From positions 1 to 53,287 of the forward strand of contig JAUXUL010000014.1 of NCBI GenBank assembly GCA_030680795.1: a DNA stretch of 53,287 nucleotides, written 5' to 3'. Of this stretch, positions 33,272 through 41,359 are shown piece by piece. A program made the translations under genes and the position numbers. The notes under the pieces are model-generated. The model searched no databases, had not been told where the DNA came from, and worked only from the letters and a program-made list of their open reading frames with translations. Each line of letters starts with the position of its first letter. Position 1 is the first letter of the stretch. The DNA is from Anaerolineales bacterium (GTDB lineage: Bacteria > Chloroflexota > Anaerolineae > Anaerolineales > Villigracilaceae).

Positions 33272-34603
33272 ATGTTTGAAACCCTCACTGGACGACTTAA
33301 TCAGATATTCGATCAACTGCGCCGCCGCGGCAAACTCACCGAAGCGGATGTGGATGCCGCCATGCGTGAAGTTCGCCTCGCGCTGCTCGAAGCGGATGTG
33401 CATTTTAACGTAGTCAAAACTTTCATAATGCGTGTGCGTGAGCGTGCTGTAGGCGCAGAAGTATCGAAAGCGCTGAACCCCGGTCAACAAGTGATCAAGA
33501 TCGTCAACGAAGAATTGATCGCGTCGCTTGGAGAACCTGTCGCGTTGAATCTGACTGGTCCGAAACCGCGTGTCATTATGATGGTCGGTTTGCAAGGCAC
33601 CGGTAAAACGACAGCCTCAGGCAAACTTGCGCGGTTGATGAAATCAAAAGGGGAGCGTGTCCTGCTGGTTGCAGGCGACCCGTACCGTCCTGCGGCTGTC
33701 AAGCAATTGCAACAACTCGGCGAACGGCTGGATGTTGAAGTCGAAACCGACGCGTCTCTCACGCCGCCGCAACTCGCCAAACGGGCCTTCGAGAAAGCTG
33801 AAAAGGGTGGATTCAGCCTCGTGATCGTGGATACAGCCGGTCGGTCGCAGATGGATGCGGGTCTGATGGACGAGTTAAAAGCCATTGCCGCGAACGTCAA
33901 CCCAGTGGACATCCTGCTCGTGGTCGACTCCATGATCGGTCAGGAAGCGTTGAACATCGCGCAGGGATTCAAAGATGCGATCAATCTCACTGGTCTCATC
34001 CTCACAAAAATGGACGGTGACTCACGCGGCGGCGCGGCCATCTCAATCCGCTCAGTGACGGGCATTCCCATTAAATTTATCGGCACAGGTGAAAAACTCG
34101 ACGCGCTTGAAACGTACGACCCCTCGCGTTTGTCTTCCCGCATTTTGGGTATGGGTGACATGATCGGCTTGATCGAAAAAGCCGAAGCCGCCTATGATGG
34201 GCAGGATATGGAGAAGCAGGCCGAGCAGGCTCAGAAAATGATGAAGGGCCATTTCTCTTTGGTGGATTGGCTCGAGCAAATGAAACAAATGAAGAAGATG
34301 GGCCCGCTCTCTCAAATTATGGATATGCTCCCCGGGCAAATGGGACAAGCTGCGCGCGGCATTGACCCAACCGACGTGGAAAAATCATTCAAGCAATCGG
34401 AAGCGATTATTAATTCGATGACGTTGAGAGAACGGCGTGACCCTGACCTGCTCAACGCCTCACGCCGCAGGCGCATCGCCGCGGGTTGTGGCATGGAAGT
34501 GCAGGATGTGAATCGCTTATTGAAACAATTCCGCGAAGCGCAGAAGATGATGAAGATGTTGCAGAAGACGGGCGGCAAGGGTTTGGGCAGGATGTTCGGG
34601 TAA
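33272..34603 (+). CDS. ffh: Signal recognition particle protein Ffh
   Basis: A 443-residue SRP54 GTPase that binds signal sequences and 4.5S RNA and delivers ribosomes to FtsY. The N domain is residues 1-95, with G motifs GLQGTGKTT (106-114), DTAGR and TKMDGDSRGG. The M domain follows with Met-rich helices (MEKQAEQAQKMMKGHFSL, QMKQMKKMGPLSQIMDMLPG) and the RNA-binding SRRRRIAAGCG. The partners rpsP, khpA and rimM, with which it is often clustered, lie 4.3 kb downstream, after an opposite-strand block. Confidence 0.97.
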   Translation: MFETLTGRLNQIFDQLRRRGKLTEADVDAAMREVRLALLEADVHFNVVKTFIMRVRERAVGAEVSKALNPGQQVIKIVNEELIASLGEPVALNLTGPKPRVIMMVGLQGTGKTTASGKLARLMKSKGERVLLVAGDPYRPAAVKQLQQLGERLDVEVETDASLTPPQLAKRAFEKAEKGGFSLVIVDTAGRSQMDAGLMDELKAIAANVNPVDILLVVDSMIGQEALNIAQGFKDAINLTGLILTKMDGDSRGGAAISIRSVTGIPIKFIGTGEKLDALETYDPSRLSSRILGMGDMIGLIEKAEAAYDGQDMEKQAEQAQKMMKGHFSLVDWLEQMKQMKKMGPLSQIMDMLPGQMGQAARGIDPTDVEKSFKQSEAIINSMTLRERRDPDLLNASRRRRIAAGCGMEVQDVNRLLKQFREAQKMMKMLQKTGGKGLGRMFG

Positions 34604-34623
34604 GTTAGATTGCTTAAAAATTA

Positions 34624-36582
34624 TTACTTTAATTTTTTCACCACCGATAATAAAACCCCGTCTTTTCTAACTTCAAAGACAGTTTCGGCGTTCTGGAAAA
34701 GGAAGAGATGGTTATCAAATCTGGTGGTGATTACAGCGTAATCATAGACTTCTGGAATATCGTCCGATGAAAAATCCCAGACAATAAGATGCACAAGAAG
34801 ATCTTCGCGGGCATGGTCGGCAATATTGGAGCTTGCTCCCCACGCCAGGATGCTGGCGCTTGTGGGAGCATTTTCATTCAGGTAAACTGCGGCCTCACGA
34901 TAGGAGGTCAACCAATAATCGGTTTCAAAATTACCTGCTGCCCCTCGTAAGCCCCCAATAAAACGATTGTAATAAATATATTGATAAGGGTGTAATGATA
35001 TGATGCCGATCAATCCTGGAGCCAAAAACAAAATTGACAAGGCAATGTTGATCAGCCTGTGGTTTATCCGTTTAAGAATTGTTTCCAATGCCATCCCTGC
35101 CAGAATAAAAATGGGCGGCAGGATAAACAGGAATTGTCGAAAATTATCATAAACGCTTGAATGTAAAATAATTTGCAGCCCAACGGGCACAAGGAGCCAG
35201 GAATAAATCACGAGAAACTTCCCGCCCTCGCCGGGGGTTTTTATGGATTTCCATAATGAAATGATAAAGCCAATCAGACTCAGAATTATTACCGGCGCGG
35301 TTATTTGAATGGACACGAGGGTTGGAATATATGTCCATGGCAGATTTGAAGAAGCAAAGTTGTCTCCCATAAATCTGACCGCCCCGTTAAAAGGAAAACT
35401 CCGCATCACCTGAAATGACTCGATGAGATGATAAATCGGCTTATCCCAAAGAAAAGGCCATGTCAGGTAGGTTATTAATGCCGCTATCGAAAAATAATAG
35501 ATCAAGCTTGGTAAGGATTTTCTACCCGATGTGAGCAGGGAGTACCCCAGTATCAAAAGACCGGCAAAGGGGGCTAATAATCTGATGGATGTTGCCAATC
35601 CGAGCACAACACCTGCCATTAATATTTTGAAAATGAGTTGCAAGTCAATCTGGTAAAAAAATTTTGAGAAAAAATCCTTGTTGTTTTGTTTGTATCCGCT
35701 TATGATTTTATTGGCGGTTATTAAAATGAAAACTGCCACGATCAAAATTTGCTCGATTTTGCTGTTGACCGCTTTGTGTATATAACTTTCAACCGGAAGT
35801 TGATCGGCTCGGTTGGCAAGCATGGAAAACAGCCTGCTCCAGGTTGAATCGGGGGGCGAATTGTATACGAAGGAGACCGCCCATCCTATGGGGGCTGCGA
35901 TCACATCTTTTCCCACGATTGAAAAAACGAACAAACCAAATAGTATCGCTGCAACCAAATTGTATCGAACAGCCAGGTTTGATGCCTGAAGTTCTGTGCC
36001 GGCGCTGTCTATTGTTCGATTTTTTCCTGCAAAAGATTCCACCATGATGAAGCCGCATGCGATACTGGCAAGGAAAAAGGTCATGAAAGGAATGTCTTTT
36101 GGGTTTATGAAGGCATGTCCAAATAGCAAGGGCTGGGTGGAAAACAGCAGTACGATTCCAAATGCCGCCCAGCTATTCATAAATCTTTTGGCTACACTGT
36201 ATAAACTTATCAGCGCGGCTTGAAAGAAACTAAAATTAACAAAATGCCAAATATCCGCATATGACCAACTCTTGAAAACAAATGTCAGGGTGTCTGTCGT
36301 TAACTTTCCCACAACGGCATAAAATGGACCGTAGTATCTTAAATCTATAAAGTAGATGTGTTTTTTAGGAATTAAGTCGAGCCCGGAGAGGCCGCGGATA
36401 TAAGCATCAAGCGATCTTTCCCCGTAAATATAGTAGGAAGGCTCGTCCCACGCTGCGCCGAAATTATCCCCGATCAAAGCGGCAATCAAGAGGTTGAATA
36501 GAATTAGAGCGGCCAGGGCGTGCCAGGGTTTTATAAACGAAAGCCGTTTGTTGTTTATGGGTCTATTCAATATAATATCCAC
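34624..36582 (-). CDS. GT-C type membrane glycosyltransferase
   Basis: A 652-residue polytopic membrane protein with eleven or more hydrophobic helices. The first extracytoplasmic loop has an acidic pair in AAWDEPSYYIYGERSLD, the mark of GT-C lipid-phosphate-sugar transferases (ArnT/PMT/GT39-like). LWDKPIYHLIESFQVM and the C-terminal soluble part (NENAPTSASILAWGASS) also fit. It would add a sugar from a polyprenyl phosphate to a protein or glycan outside the membrane. The best start is GTG 36582, but GGAG is very close, so TTG 36570 is possible. The DNA is visibly AT-richer than flanking genes, suggesting acquisition. Confidence 0.75.
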   Translation of the reverse strand: MDIILNRPINNKRLSFIKPWHALAALILFNLLIAALIGDNFGAAWDEPSYYIYGERSLDAYIRGLSGLDLIPKKHIYFIDLRYYGPFYAVVGKLTTDTLTFVFKSWSYADIWHFVNFSFFQAALISLYSVAKRFMNSWAAFGIVLLFSTQPLLFGHAFINPKDIPFMTFFLASIACGFIMVESFAGKNRTIDSAGTELQASNLAVRYNLVAAILFGLFVFSIVGKDVIAAPIGWAVSFVYNSPPDSTWSRLFSMLANRADQLPVESYIHKAVNSKIEQILIVAVFILITANKIISGYKQNNKDFFSKFFYQIDLQLIFKILMAGVVLGLATSIRLLAPFAGLLILGYSLLTSGRKSLPSLIYYFSIAALITYLTWPFLWDKPIYHLIESFQVMRSFPFNGAVRFMGDNFASSNLPWTYIPTLVSIQITAPVIILSLIGFIISLWKSIKTPGEGGKFLVIYSWLLVPVGLQIILHSSVYDNFRQFLFILPPIFILAGMALETILKRINHRLINIALSILFLAPGLIGIISLHPYQYIYYNRFIGGLRGAAGNFETDYWLTSYREAAVYLNENAPTSASILAWGASSNIADHAREDLLVHLIVWDFSSDDIPEVYDYAVITTRFDNHLFLFQNAETVFEVRKDGVLLSVVKKLK

Positions 36583-36669
36583 TCCACAATGTAGATTAAA
36601 TCAAAGGGGATTATAAACCGTCTAAGGGAAAACAGAAATTCCCAGTGGTGAGGAGGAAAATATTAGAAT

Positions 36670-36848
36670 GGCAGGCACTTTACTTTATGCGAAAATTCGG
36701 AGCGAGTGGATTTTTGTGATTAATCAGGAGAACTCATCCGCCAGGTGCGACTCACTCTCCACGATGCCAAAATGATGTGAGCGATTGAATTACTCGGGAC
36801 TAAGGTCGCACCTGTGGTGAGGAAGGAGATTTCGGGGTGAGTGGGTAA
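36670..36848. repeat. Direct repeat, left flank of VapBC
   Basis: Two blocks. Block B (about 36674-36753) includes CGAGTGGA, GATTAATCAGGAGAA and CAGGTGCGAC. Block A (36786-36847) includes GAATTACTCGGGAC, AAGGTCGC and GGGGTGAGTGGGTA. Both recur in the same strand sense at 37627-37773 in the order A-B. The rest of the 306-bp gap holds no gene. Confidence 0.75.
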
Positions 36849-36889
36849 ATTGTAGGGACACGGTGACGCTGAGTCCCTACAATTTATTT

Positions 36890-37324
36890 TTATATTTCAA
36901 AATCTCCGATCCAAATTGCCCAATCTACTGCTTGCGCTAATGGAGCATCTGCTGTTATCAATGGGAATTCTAGTTTTTGCGCTAGAACAGCATAGCATGC
37001 GTCGTAAGCAGTTAGATTTTTTTCGTTTGCAAGTAGTAGCGCATCCTCGATCAAATCTGCTGTAGATGTGGATTTAAGGGCTAGTTTGTTTAAGTCTTCA
37101 AGGTCAGCCAGTGAATCCTCAAGTGGGCGTTTGTATCGCCGCGTATACTTAAGCAGTATATTGGCGCATTCGATATAAAACAAGTCGGGTACCTGAATTT
37201 CTGATTGAGGATCTTCTGCCAGCTTTAAGAATAAGTTTTGAACTTTGTCTGAAAACTCCTCCTCGATAAACAATTTAATACCAACGCTTGCATCCAGCAC
37301 GCAGCGAAGAATAACATCGCTCAT
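36890..37324 (-). CDS. vapC: VapC-type PIN-domain toxin
   Basis: A 144-residue PIN ribonuclease with the complete acidic set: Asp11 in VLDASVGIKLF, Glu52 in YIECANILL, Asp108 in TAYDACYAVLA and Asp126 in LITADAPLA. VapC toxins cut tRNA or rRNA when free of their antitoxin. The start overlaps the antitoxin stop by four bases (ATGA). Both genes lie between direct repeats in the block that separates ffh from rpsP. Confidence 0.88.
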   Translation of the reverse strand: MSDVILRCVLDASVGIKLFIEEEFSDKVQNLFLKLAEDPQSEIQVPDLFYIECANILLKYTRRYKRPLEDSLADLEDLNKLALKSTSTADLIEDALLLANEKNLTAYDACYAVLAQKLEFPLITADAPLAQAVDWAIWIGDFEI

Positions 37325-37563
37325 CGTGTGCGATCCTCTTTTAGTAGAGCCAGAGTTGAAAGAGCGTTCTGGGGCGCTTTGAATCGTCTGCGTTGAATGG
37401 AGCTTAATGTTTTTGACTGACTCTTGCGGCGCTCTTCATCTTCTATGGCTTGGGCGAGCATGGTGATTACCTGCGCGCTCAAGGAACGATTTCGCGTATT
37501 GGCTAATTTCTGGAGTCGGTTATATAAATCATCAGGCACACTGCGGACATGTAAAGTGTTCAT
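37321..37563 (-). CDS. vapB: FitA/VapB-type ribbon-helix-helix antitoxin
   Basis: An 80-residue protein. LHVRSVPDDLYNRLQKLANT followed by SLSAQVITMLAQAIEDEER is the Arc-like ribbon-helix-helix of FitA antitoxins. A basic C-terminal tail would wrap around the toxin. The ATG at 37563 was chosen: the longer frame runs through the promoter and operator. Expression is probably autoregulated through the inverted repeat at 37600-37616. Confidence 0.85.
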   Translation of the reverse strand: MNTLHVRSVPDDLYNRLQKLANTRNRSLSAQVITMLAQAIEDEERRKSQSKTLSSIQRRRFKAPQNALSTLALLKEDRTR

Positions 37564-37585
37564 GCTGTTATTTCCTTTCCCTAAA

Positions 37586-37616
37586 AGTATAGCATGGATG
37601 GTTGCATTGTGCAACC
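37586..37616 (-). promoter_or_regulatory. VapBC promoter and operator
   Basis: On the minus strand: TTGCAC (37614-37609), a 17-base spacer and TATACT (37591-37586). The inverted repeat GGTTGCA, three bases, TGCAACC (37600-37616) overlaps the -35 element, which fits repression by the VapBC complex. Confidence 0.7.
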
Positions 37617-37626
37617 ACTTTATGTT

Positions 37627-37773
37627 CTGTCGAATTACTCGGGACAAAGGTCGCGCCTGTGGTGAGGAAAAAGATTTTGGGGTGAGTGGGTATGCGTCGC
37701 ACCTTACTTAATGAGAAAATGCGAATCGAGTGGACTTTGCTGATTAATCAGGAGAATCCACCCGTCAGGTGCG
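37627..37773. repeat. Direct repeat, right flank of VapBC
   Basis: Block A (37627-37691) followed by block B (about 37701-37773), in the same direction as the copies at 36670-36848. A copies directly bracket the VapBC module, with one on each side. Confidence 0.75.
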
Positions 37774-37796
37774 ACGCATTCTCCGATATGTAAAAG

Positions 37797-38645
37797 TTAG
37801 GCGTTCGCCGCCAAATAGATTAAGCGTGCAACCTCTGTTGCTCCTTTACCCCACTGTACTGCGACTTTATTAGCGAGGCTTGGGCTATAGGAGTAAATGT
37901 CTTCGCGCGATACATTGCACCAAATCGGCAACACAACGTTAGCTTGCTCTATGAGTTCTCTTGTGAAGATTGAGTTGAATTCCGTTTTTGTCCAACTTTT
38001 ATTCATTAAGAAATTCTTAGTGAGCACTAGAACGCACTTCTTGCATTCCTTCAAACCCTTTTCGATGCTCTCTCGAAGGTTGTCCCCGACCTTTAGTGAG
38101 TACTCATCATACCAAACTGTGCATCCCGGAAAGCGCAGCAGTTCCGCAACCAGTGGTTTCGCGATGCTATCCTTGTCGCGGCTATCGTGGGAGATAAAAG
38201 CCATGGGCTGTTCCAACTGAGCTCGTTGGGCCGCCCAATCAGGGCTGTAGTACTGGACTTGCAGACCTTTCTGCTTTGCCACTTGAAGCAGCTTGGCAAA
38301 GTCGCCGTCTGACAGCGCGTTGTCTGAGTAAAAGTAGACATGCCCACAAAATTTCAGGTCGGCCGCTTTGATCGGATTTATCTCCGGGTATCCGTCAGCA
38401 ATTTCGAAGCCCCCGGTTACCCCGAGAACAGCTGTTACGGCGTTACCCGTGACTAGATTTATGCAGAGTTGCAGTGGATCAGATACGGGTTCTAAGTAAT
38501 AGGCCAAATAAATCGATCCGGAGGCAAAATCGAGAAACATTTGCACCGGAATTCTTAGTCCGTTGGGCGTGGTGATCTCAGTGGTTTGAGTCACCTTCAT
38601 CTCGTGATTCTTATCAGTGAGGAAGTAGTCTCTGAGTGTGGCCAT
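37797..38645 (-). CDS. TIR-domain protein, putative NADase
   Basis: A 282-residue protein. The C-terminal half (about 145-280) is a TIR domain: PMAFISHDSRDKDSIAKPL, a BB-loop-like TVWYDEYSLKVGDNLRES, CVLVLTKNFLMNKSW and the likely catalytic Glu222 in WTKTEF. Bacterial TIR domains break down NAD+ or make signal nucleotides in antiphage defence. The N-terminal half (1-140) is a region I do not recognise and may be the sensor. No partner effector or nuclease is adjacent, so it may act alone. It sits in the accessory block between ffh and rpsP, next to VapBC. Confidence 0.8.
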   Translation of the reverse strand: MATLRDYFLTDKNHEMKVTQTTEITTPNGLRIPVQMFLDFASGSIYLAYYLEPVSDPLQLCINLVTGNAVTAVLGVTGGFEIADGYPEINPIKAADLKFCGHVYFYSDNALSDGDFAKLLQVAKQKGLQVQYYSPDWAAQRAQLEQPMAFISHDSRDKDSIAKPLVAELLRFPGCTVWYDEYSLKVGDNLRESIEKGLKECKKCVLVLTKNFLMNKSWTKTEFNSIFTRELIEQANVVLPIWCNVSREDIYSYSPSLANKVAVQWGKGATEVARLIYLAANA

Positions 38646-38747
38646 GGTTGCAAGAGCCTAACGATAACCAGACGGATTTCTGCATAATCTCCTATGTAGA
38701 GATTATACGCCCTCAAACCCCGAAACGGTAATTTTCTTTTTCTCTGG

Positions 38748-38880
38748 TAAAATATGCCCCTGTGATTTCAGCCCGCAATCCCTCTCCTGCCTGTCTGGAA
38801 CGCAAAACATTCCATCGTGTAGCTGGCATTCTCTGATGCCAAGGAGACGTTAGACGCCTTCGGCGCGTCTCCTACGCGAC
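38748..38880 (+). promoter_or_regulatory. rpsP promoter -10 and structured leader
   Basis: TAAAAT (38748-38753) starts a leader of about 145 bases with two hairpins: TGGCAT / ATGCCA (38824-38841) and GGAGACG ... CGCC TTC GGCG ... CGTCTCC (38843-38872). It may be a ribosomal-protein leader. No conserved motif of a known family was recognised, and SRP-RNA motifs are absent. Confidence 0.4.
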
Positions 38881-38905
38881 AAATAATTTAAGGAGTAAGT
38901 TCAAC

Positions 38906-39250
38906 ATGGTTCGTATTCGTTTACGTCGTATTGGTCTCAAAGGCCAACCCACGTACCGCATCATCGCCGCGGACAAAGAATCTCCCCGCGATGGCCGCTT
39001 TTTGGAAATTTTGGGCGTGTATAATCCGCGCACCGATCCCGCCACAATTCATATCAAAGAAGACCGCGTATTCCATTGGGTGAAGAACGGCGCCCTGCCG
39101 ACCGAATCTGTGGCGCAGATCTTCAAGTCCGCTGGTACGCAGGATCGTTTTGAGCGCTTCAAGAAGGGCGAGGCCGTTGAGGCTCTCACAGCCGAAGCCG
39201 CCGAAGCCGAAGTCAAGCGCGCTGCGCCCGCCAAGACCCGTAAGGATTAA
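38906..39250 (+). CDS. rpsP: 30S ribosomal protein S16
   Basis: A 114-residue S16: MVRIRLRRIGLKGQPTYRI, SPRDGRFLEILGVYNP and VFHWVKNGALPTESVAQI are the usual conserved parts. The acidic/basic C-terminal extension (KKGEAVEALTAEAAEAEV) is longer than in E. coli. AGGAG precedes the ATG. It begins the rpsP-khpA-rimM group. Upstream, opposite-strand genes cut it off from ffh. Confidence 0.96.
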   Translation: MVRIRLRRIGLKGQPTYRIIAADKESPRDGRFLEILGVYNPRTDPATIHIKEDRVFHWVKNGALPTESVAQIFKSAGTQDRFERFKKGEAVEALTAEAAEAEVKRAAPAKTRKD

Positions 39251-39258
39251 TTGCATAT

Positions 39259-39387
39259 GTCGTTGCGAGGAGGCGTTGGTTGAGTTGCCCCGTGTTCATC
39301 GGGGTGTATCGAAACCAAGCCGACAAAACAATCTCCTACTCAGAAGAGATTGCTTCGGGCGGAACGAACACCGCCCTCGCAATGACG
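39259..39387. repeat. TGTCATTGCG-family repeat with a nested second repeat
   Basis: Ends TGTCGTTGCGAGG and CCTCGCAATGACG. Inside, 39278-39318 holds a different small palindrome (GCCCCG ... CGGGG, flanked by GGTTGAG and TATCGAAACC) that also occurs inside trpE at 52566-52609. It separates rpsP from khpA. Confidence 0.75.
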
Positions 39388-39401
39388 GAAAAGAAATTAT
39401 T

Positions 39402-39632
39402 ATGAAAGACCTCATTGAATACATCGCCAAATCCCTTGTAGAACATCCCGAAGAAGTGGATGTGAAACAAAGCGGCGGCAGCCGTGTCCGCATTGAGTTG
39501 AGCGTTGCAAAAGATGACATGGGGCGTGTCATTGGCAAGGGCGGCAAGGTCGCGAACTCCATTCGCACATTGCTGCGAGTGGCGGCTGAACGCGCAGGCA
39601 AGCAAGCCACGCTCGATGTGATGGAACCCTAA
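39402..39632 (+). CDS. khpA: KH-domain RNA-binding protein KhpA
   Basis: A 76-residue KH-domain protein of the KhpA (YlqC) family: DLIEYIAKSLVEHPEEV then VAKDDMGRVIGKGGKVANSI, with the GxxG loop as GKGG. KhpA binds RNA with KhpB and affects cell division and elongation in Gram-positive bacteria. Its stop overlaps the rimM start by one base. The ATG at 39402 follows the repeat; the longer frame upstream is repeat DNA. Confidence 0.93.
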   Translation: MKDLIEYIAKSLVEHPEEVDVKQSGGSRVRIELSVAKDDMGRVIGKGGKVANSIRTLLRVAAERAGKQATLDVMEP

Positions 39633-40165
39633 TGACCACACACAAGCAATCAGGCTCGCCGCCAGGCGAGTCTATTTATTTAGCGATCGGGTACCTGCGC
39701 CGCCCGCATGGCGTCAGCGGCGAGATCATCATGGACCTGCATACTGATTTCCCGGAACGCATCAAAGCTGGCAGAAAAATTTACATCGGCGACAAACATG
39801 AAGCGGCAACATTTGACAGTGTTCGTGTGCATGGTGATGGTTTGCTGGTCAAACTGCGCGGATATGATACGCCTGAGACTATTGGACGATTTCGCAATCA
39901 GTGGGTGTATGTCAAAACCAGGGAAGTCCCGCCGCTTCCTGAAGGTCAATATTACAAATATGAATTAATTGGGGTGGATGTCGTGGACGATAATGGCAAT
40001 GCGCTTGGCAAGATTGTTGAAATTTTGGAAACAGGCGCGAATGACGTGTACGTCGTCAAAGACGATTCCGGCAAAGATATTCTTCTGCCCGCCATACCCT
40101 CAGTCATCTTGAATGTGGATATGACCCAGCGCTCCATGAAGGTTCACCTGCTCGAGGGACTATAA
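39632..40165 (+). CDS. rimM: Ribosome maturation factor RimM
   Basis: A 177-residue RimM with N-terminal RimM domain (YLAIGYLRRPHGVSGEIIM) and C-terminal PRC-barrel (YKYELIGVDVVDDNGNALGKIVEI, DVYVVKDDSGKDILLPAIPSVI). It helps 30S head assembly and binds S19. It starts on the last base of the khpA stop, so it is translated with it. trmD, which often follows, is not next: dprA is. Confidence 0.95.
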   Translation: MTTHKQSGSPPGESIYLAIGYLRRPHGVSGEIIMDLHTDFPERIKAGRKIYIGDKHEAATFDSVRVHGDGLLVKLRGYDTPETIGRFRNQWVYVKTREVPPLPEGQYYKYELIGVDVVDDNGNALGKIVEILETGANDVYVVKDDSGKDILLPAIPSVILNVDMTQRSMKVHLLEGL

Positions 40166-40243
40166 TACTTGCTCAAGGCGCCGTCACTTCGACAGGCTCA
40201 GTACAAGCCTCGGCGGCGAGGACGGCGGCAGGAGCATATTGAC

Positions 40244-41350
40244 GTGGACGACAAAAAATACTGGATCGGTTTCAACTTAATCAAAGGCATTGGCGCAGTC
40301 CGCATGCAGGGACTGGTCGCTTATTTCGGCGAGCTTGAATCTGCCTGGAATGCTGATTCTGATTCTTTGGCAGAGGCAGGTTTGGGCGCGAAAGTGATCG
40401 AAAGAGTCCTCGCGGCCAGGGAAACTGTCAGCCTGGATAAAGTCTGGGAGAAGATCGAGTCGCAGGGAATTAAAATCCTGACATGGGGTGATGAAGAATA
40501 TCCCGCTCGTTTAAAAGAGATTGATCAGCCGCCTCCCGTTTTATACATTCGCGGCGAATATTTGCCCGATGATTTGTTTGCCGTGGCGATCGTTGGCACA
40601 CGCAAGGTAACGCCTTACGGCAGGCAGGTGACGGAAGAGATTGCTTCTTTTCTTGGCGCGAATGGCATGACAGTCATCAGCGGACTCGCGCGAGGCGTGG
40701 ATGCGATCGCGCATCAATCCGCGCTGAAAGCTGGCGGGCGCACGATAGGCATTCTCGGCTGTGGAGTGGATAAGATCTATCCGCCTGAACATCGCGGGCT
40801 GGCTGAGCAAATGATGGAGCGCGGCGCGATCATCAGTGATTTTGCGGTTGGCACGCCGCCAGACGCTTCTAATTTCCCGCCGCGCAATCGAATTATTTCT
40901 GGTTTATCATTGGCGGTCGTCGTCGTTGAAGCAGGTGAGACCAGCGGCGCGTTGATCACTGCAGAATTTGCGGCAGAACAGGGGCGTGAAGTTTTTGCTG
41001 TGCCGGGCAGTATTCTGGCTCCGCAGAGCAAAGGCACGAATCGATTAATTCAGAAAGGCGCCCAACCCTTGTTGACTCCCGCCGATCTGATGCAGGCTTT
41101 GGATCTGACTCGCGTGGGTGCGCAAAAATCTGCGCGAAAGATTTTACCCGCCGATGAAACCGAAGCGCGTGTGTTGAATGTGCTGGGCAGTGAGCCGCTG
41201 CATGTGGACGAAATTCGGGCTCAAGCCGACTTGCCAATTGAAAAAATATCCGCTACCCTTGCGCTGATGGAATTGAAAGGCATGGTGCGGCAGGTGGGCG
41301 GCATGAATTACGTTTCCATGCGTGAGGCACAATCAGACTATAACGTTTAG
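40244..41350 (+). CDS. dprA: DNA processing protein DprA
   Basis: About 368 residues. The Rossmann-like DprA core is clear: VAIVGTRKVTPYGRQV, SGLARGVDAIAHQSAL, GCGVDKIYPPEH, FPPRNRIISGLSLAVVVVEA and VFAVPGSI. N-terminal helix-hairpin-helix-like and C-terminal winged-helix (HVDEIRAQADLPIEKISATLALMELKG) regions flank it. DprA loads RecA on incoming single-stranded DNA. I chose GTG 40244, ten bases after AGGAG. The longer frame from TTG 40169 is translated repeat DNA (CTTCGACAGGCTCAGTAC). Confidence 0.93.
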   Translation: MDDKKYWIGFNLIKGIGAVRMQGLVAYFGELESAWNADSDSLAEAGLGAKVIERVLAARETVSLDKVWEKIESQGIKILTWGDEEYPARLKEIDQPPPVLYIRGEYLPDDLFAVAIVGTRKVTPYGRQVTEEIASFLGANGMTVISGLARGVDAIAHQSALKAGGRTIGILGCGVDKIYPPEHRGLAEQMMERGAIISDFAVGTPPDASNFPPRNRIISGLSLAVVVVEAGETSGALITAEFAAEQGREVFAVPGSILAPQSKGTNRLIQKGAQPLLTPADLMQALDLTRVGAQKSARKILPADETEARVLNVLGSEPLHVDEIRAQADLPIEKISATLALMELKGMVRQVGGMNYVSMREAQSDYNV

Positions 41351-41359
41351 GAGAGATAA

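Noticed and set aside
38760-38880. Signal recognition particle RNA near rpsP
   Set aside because: The hairpins lack the GGUGCUGU/GGAAGCAGCC-type core of SRP RNA; a local leader structure is more likely.
40169-40243. Longer dprA start at TTG 40169
   Set aside because: The added residues are a translated copy of the CTTCGACAGGCTCAGT repeat, and GTG 40244 has a good ribosome site.
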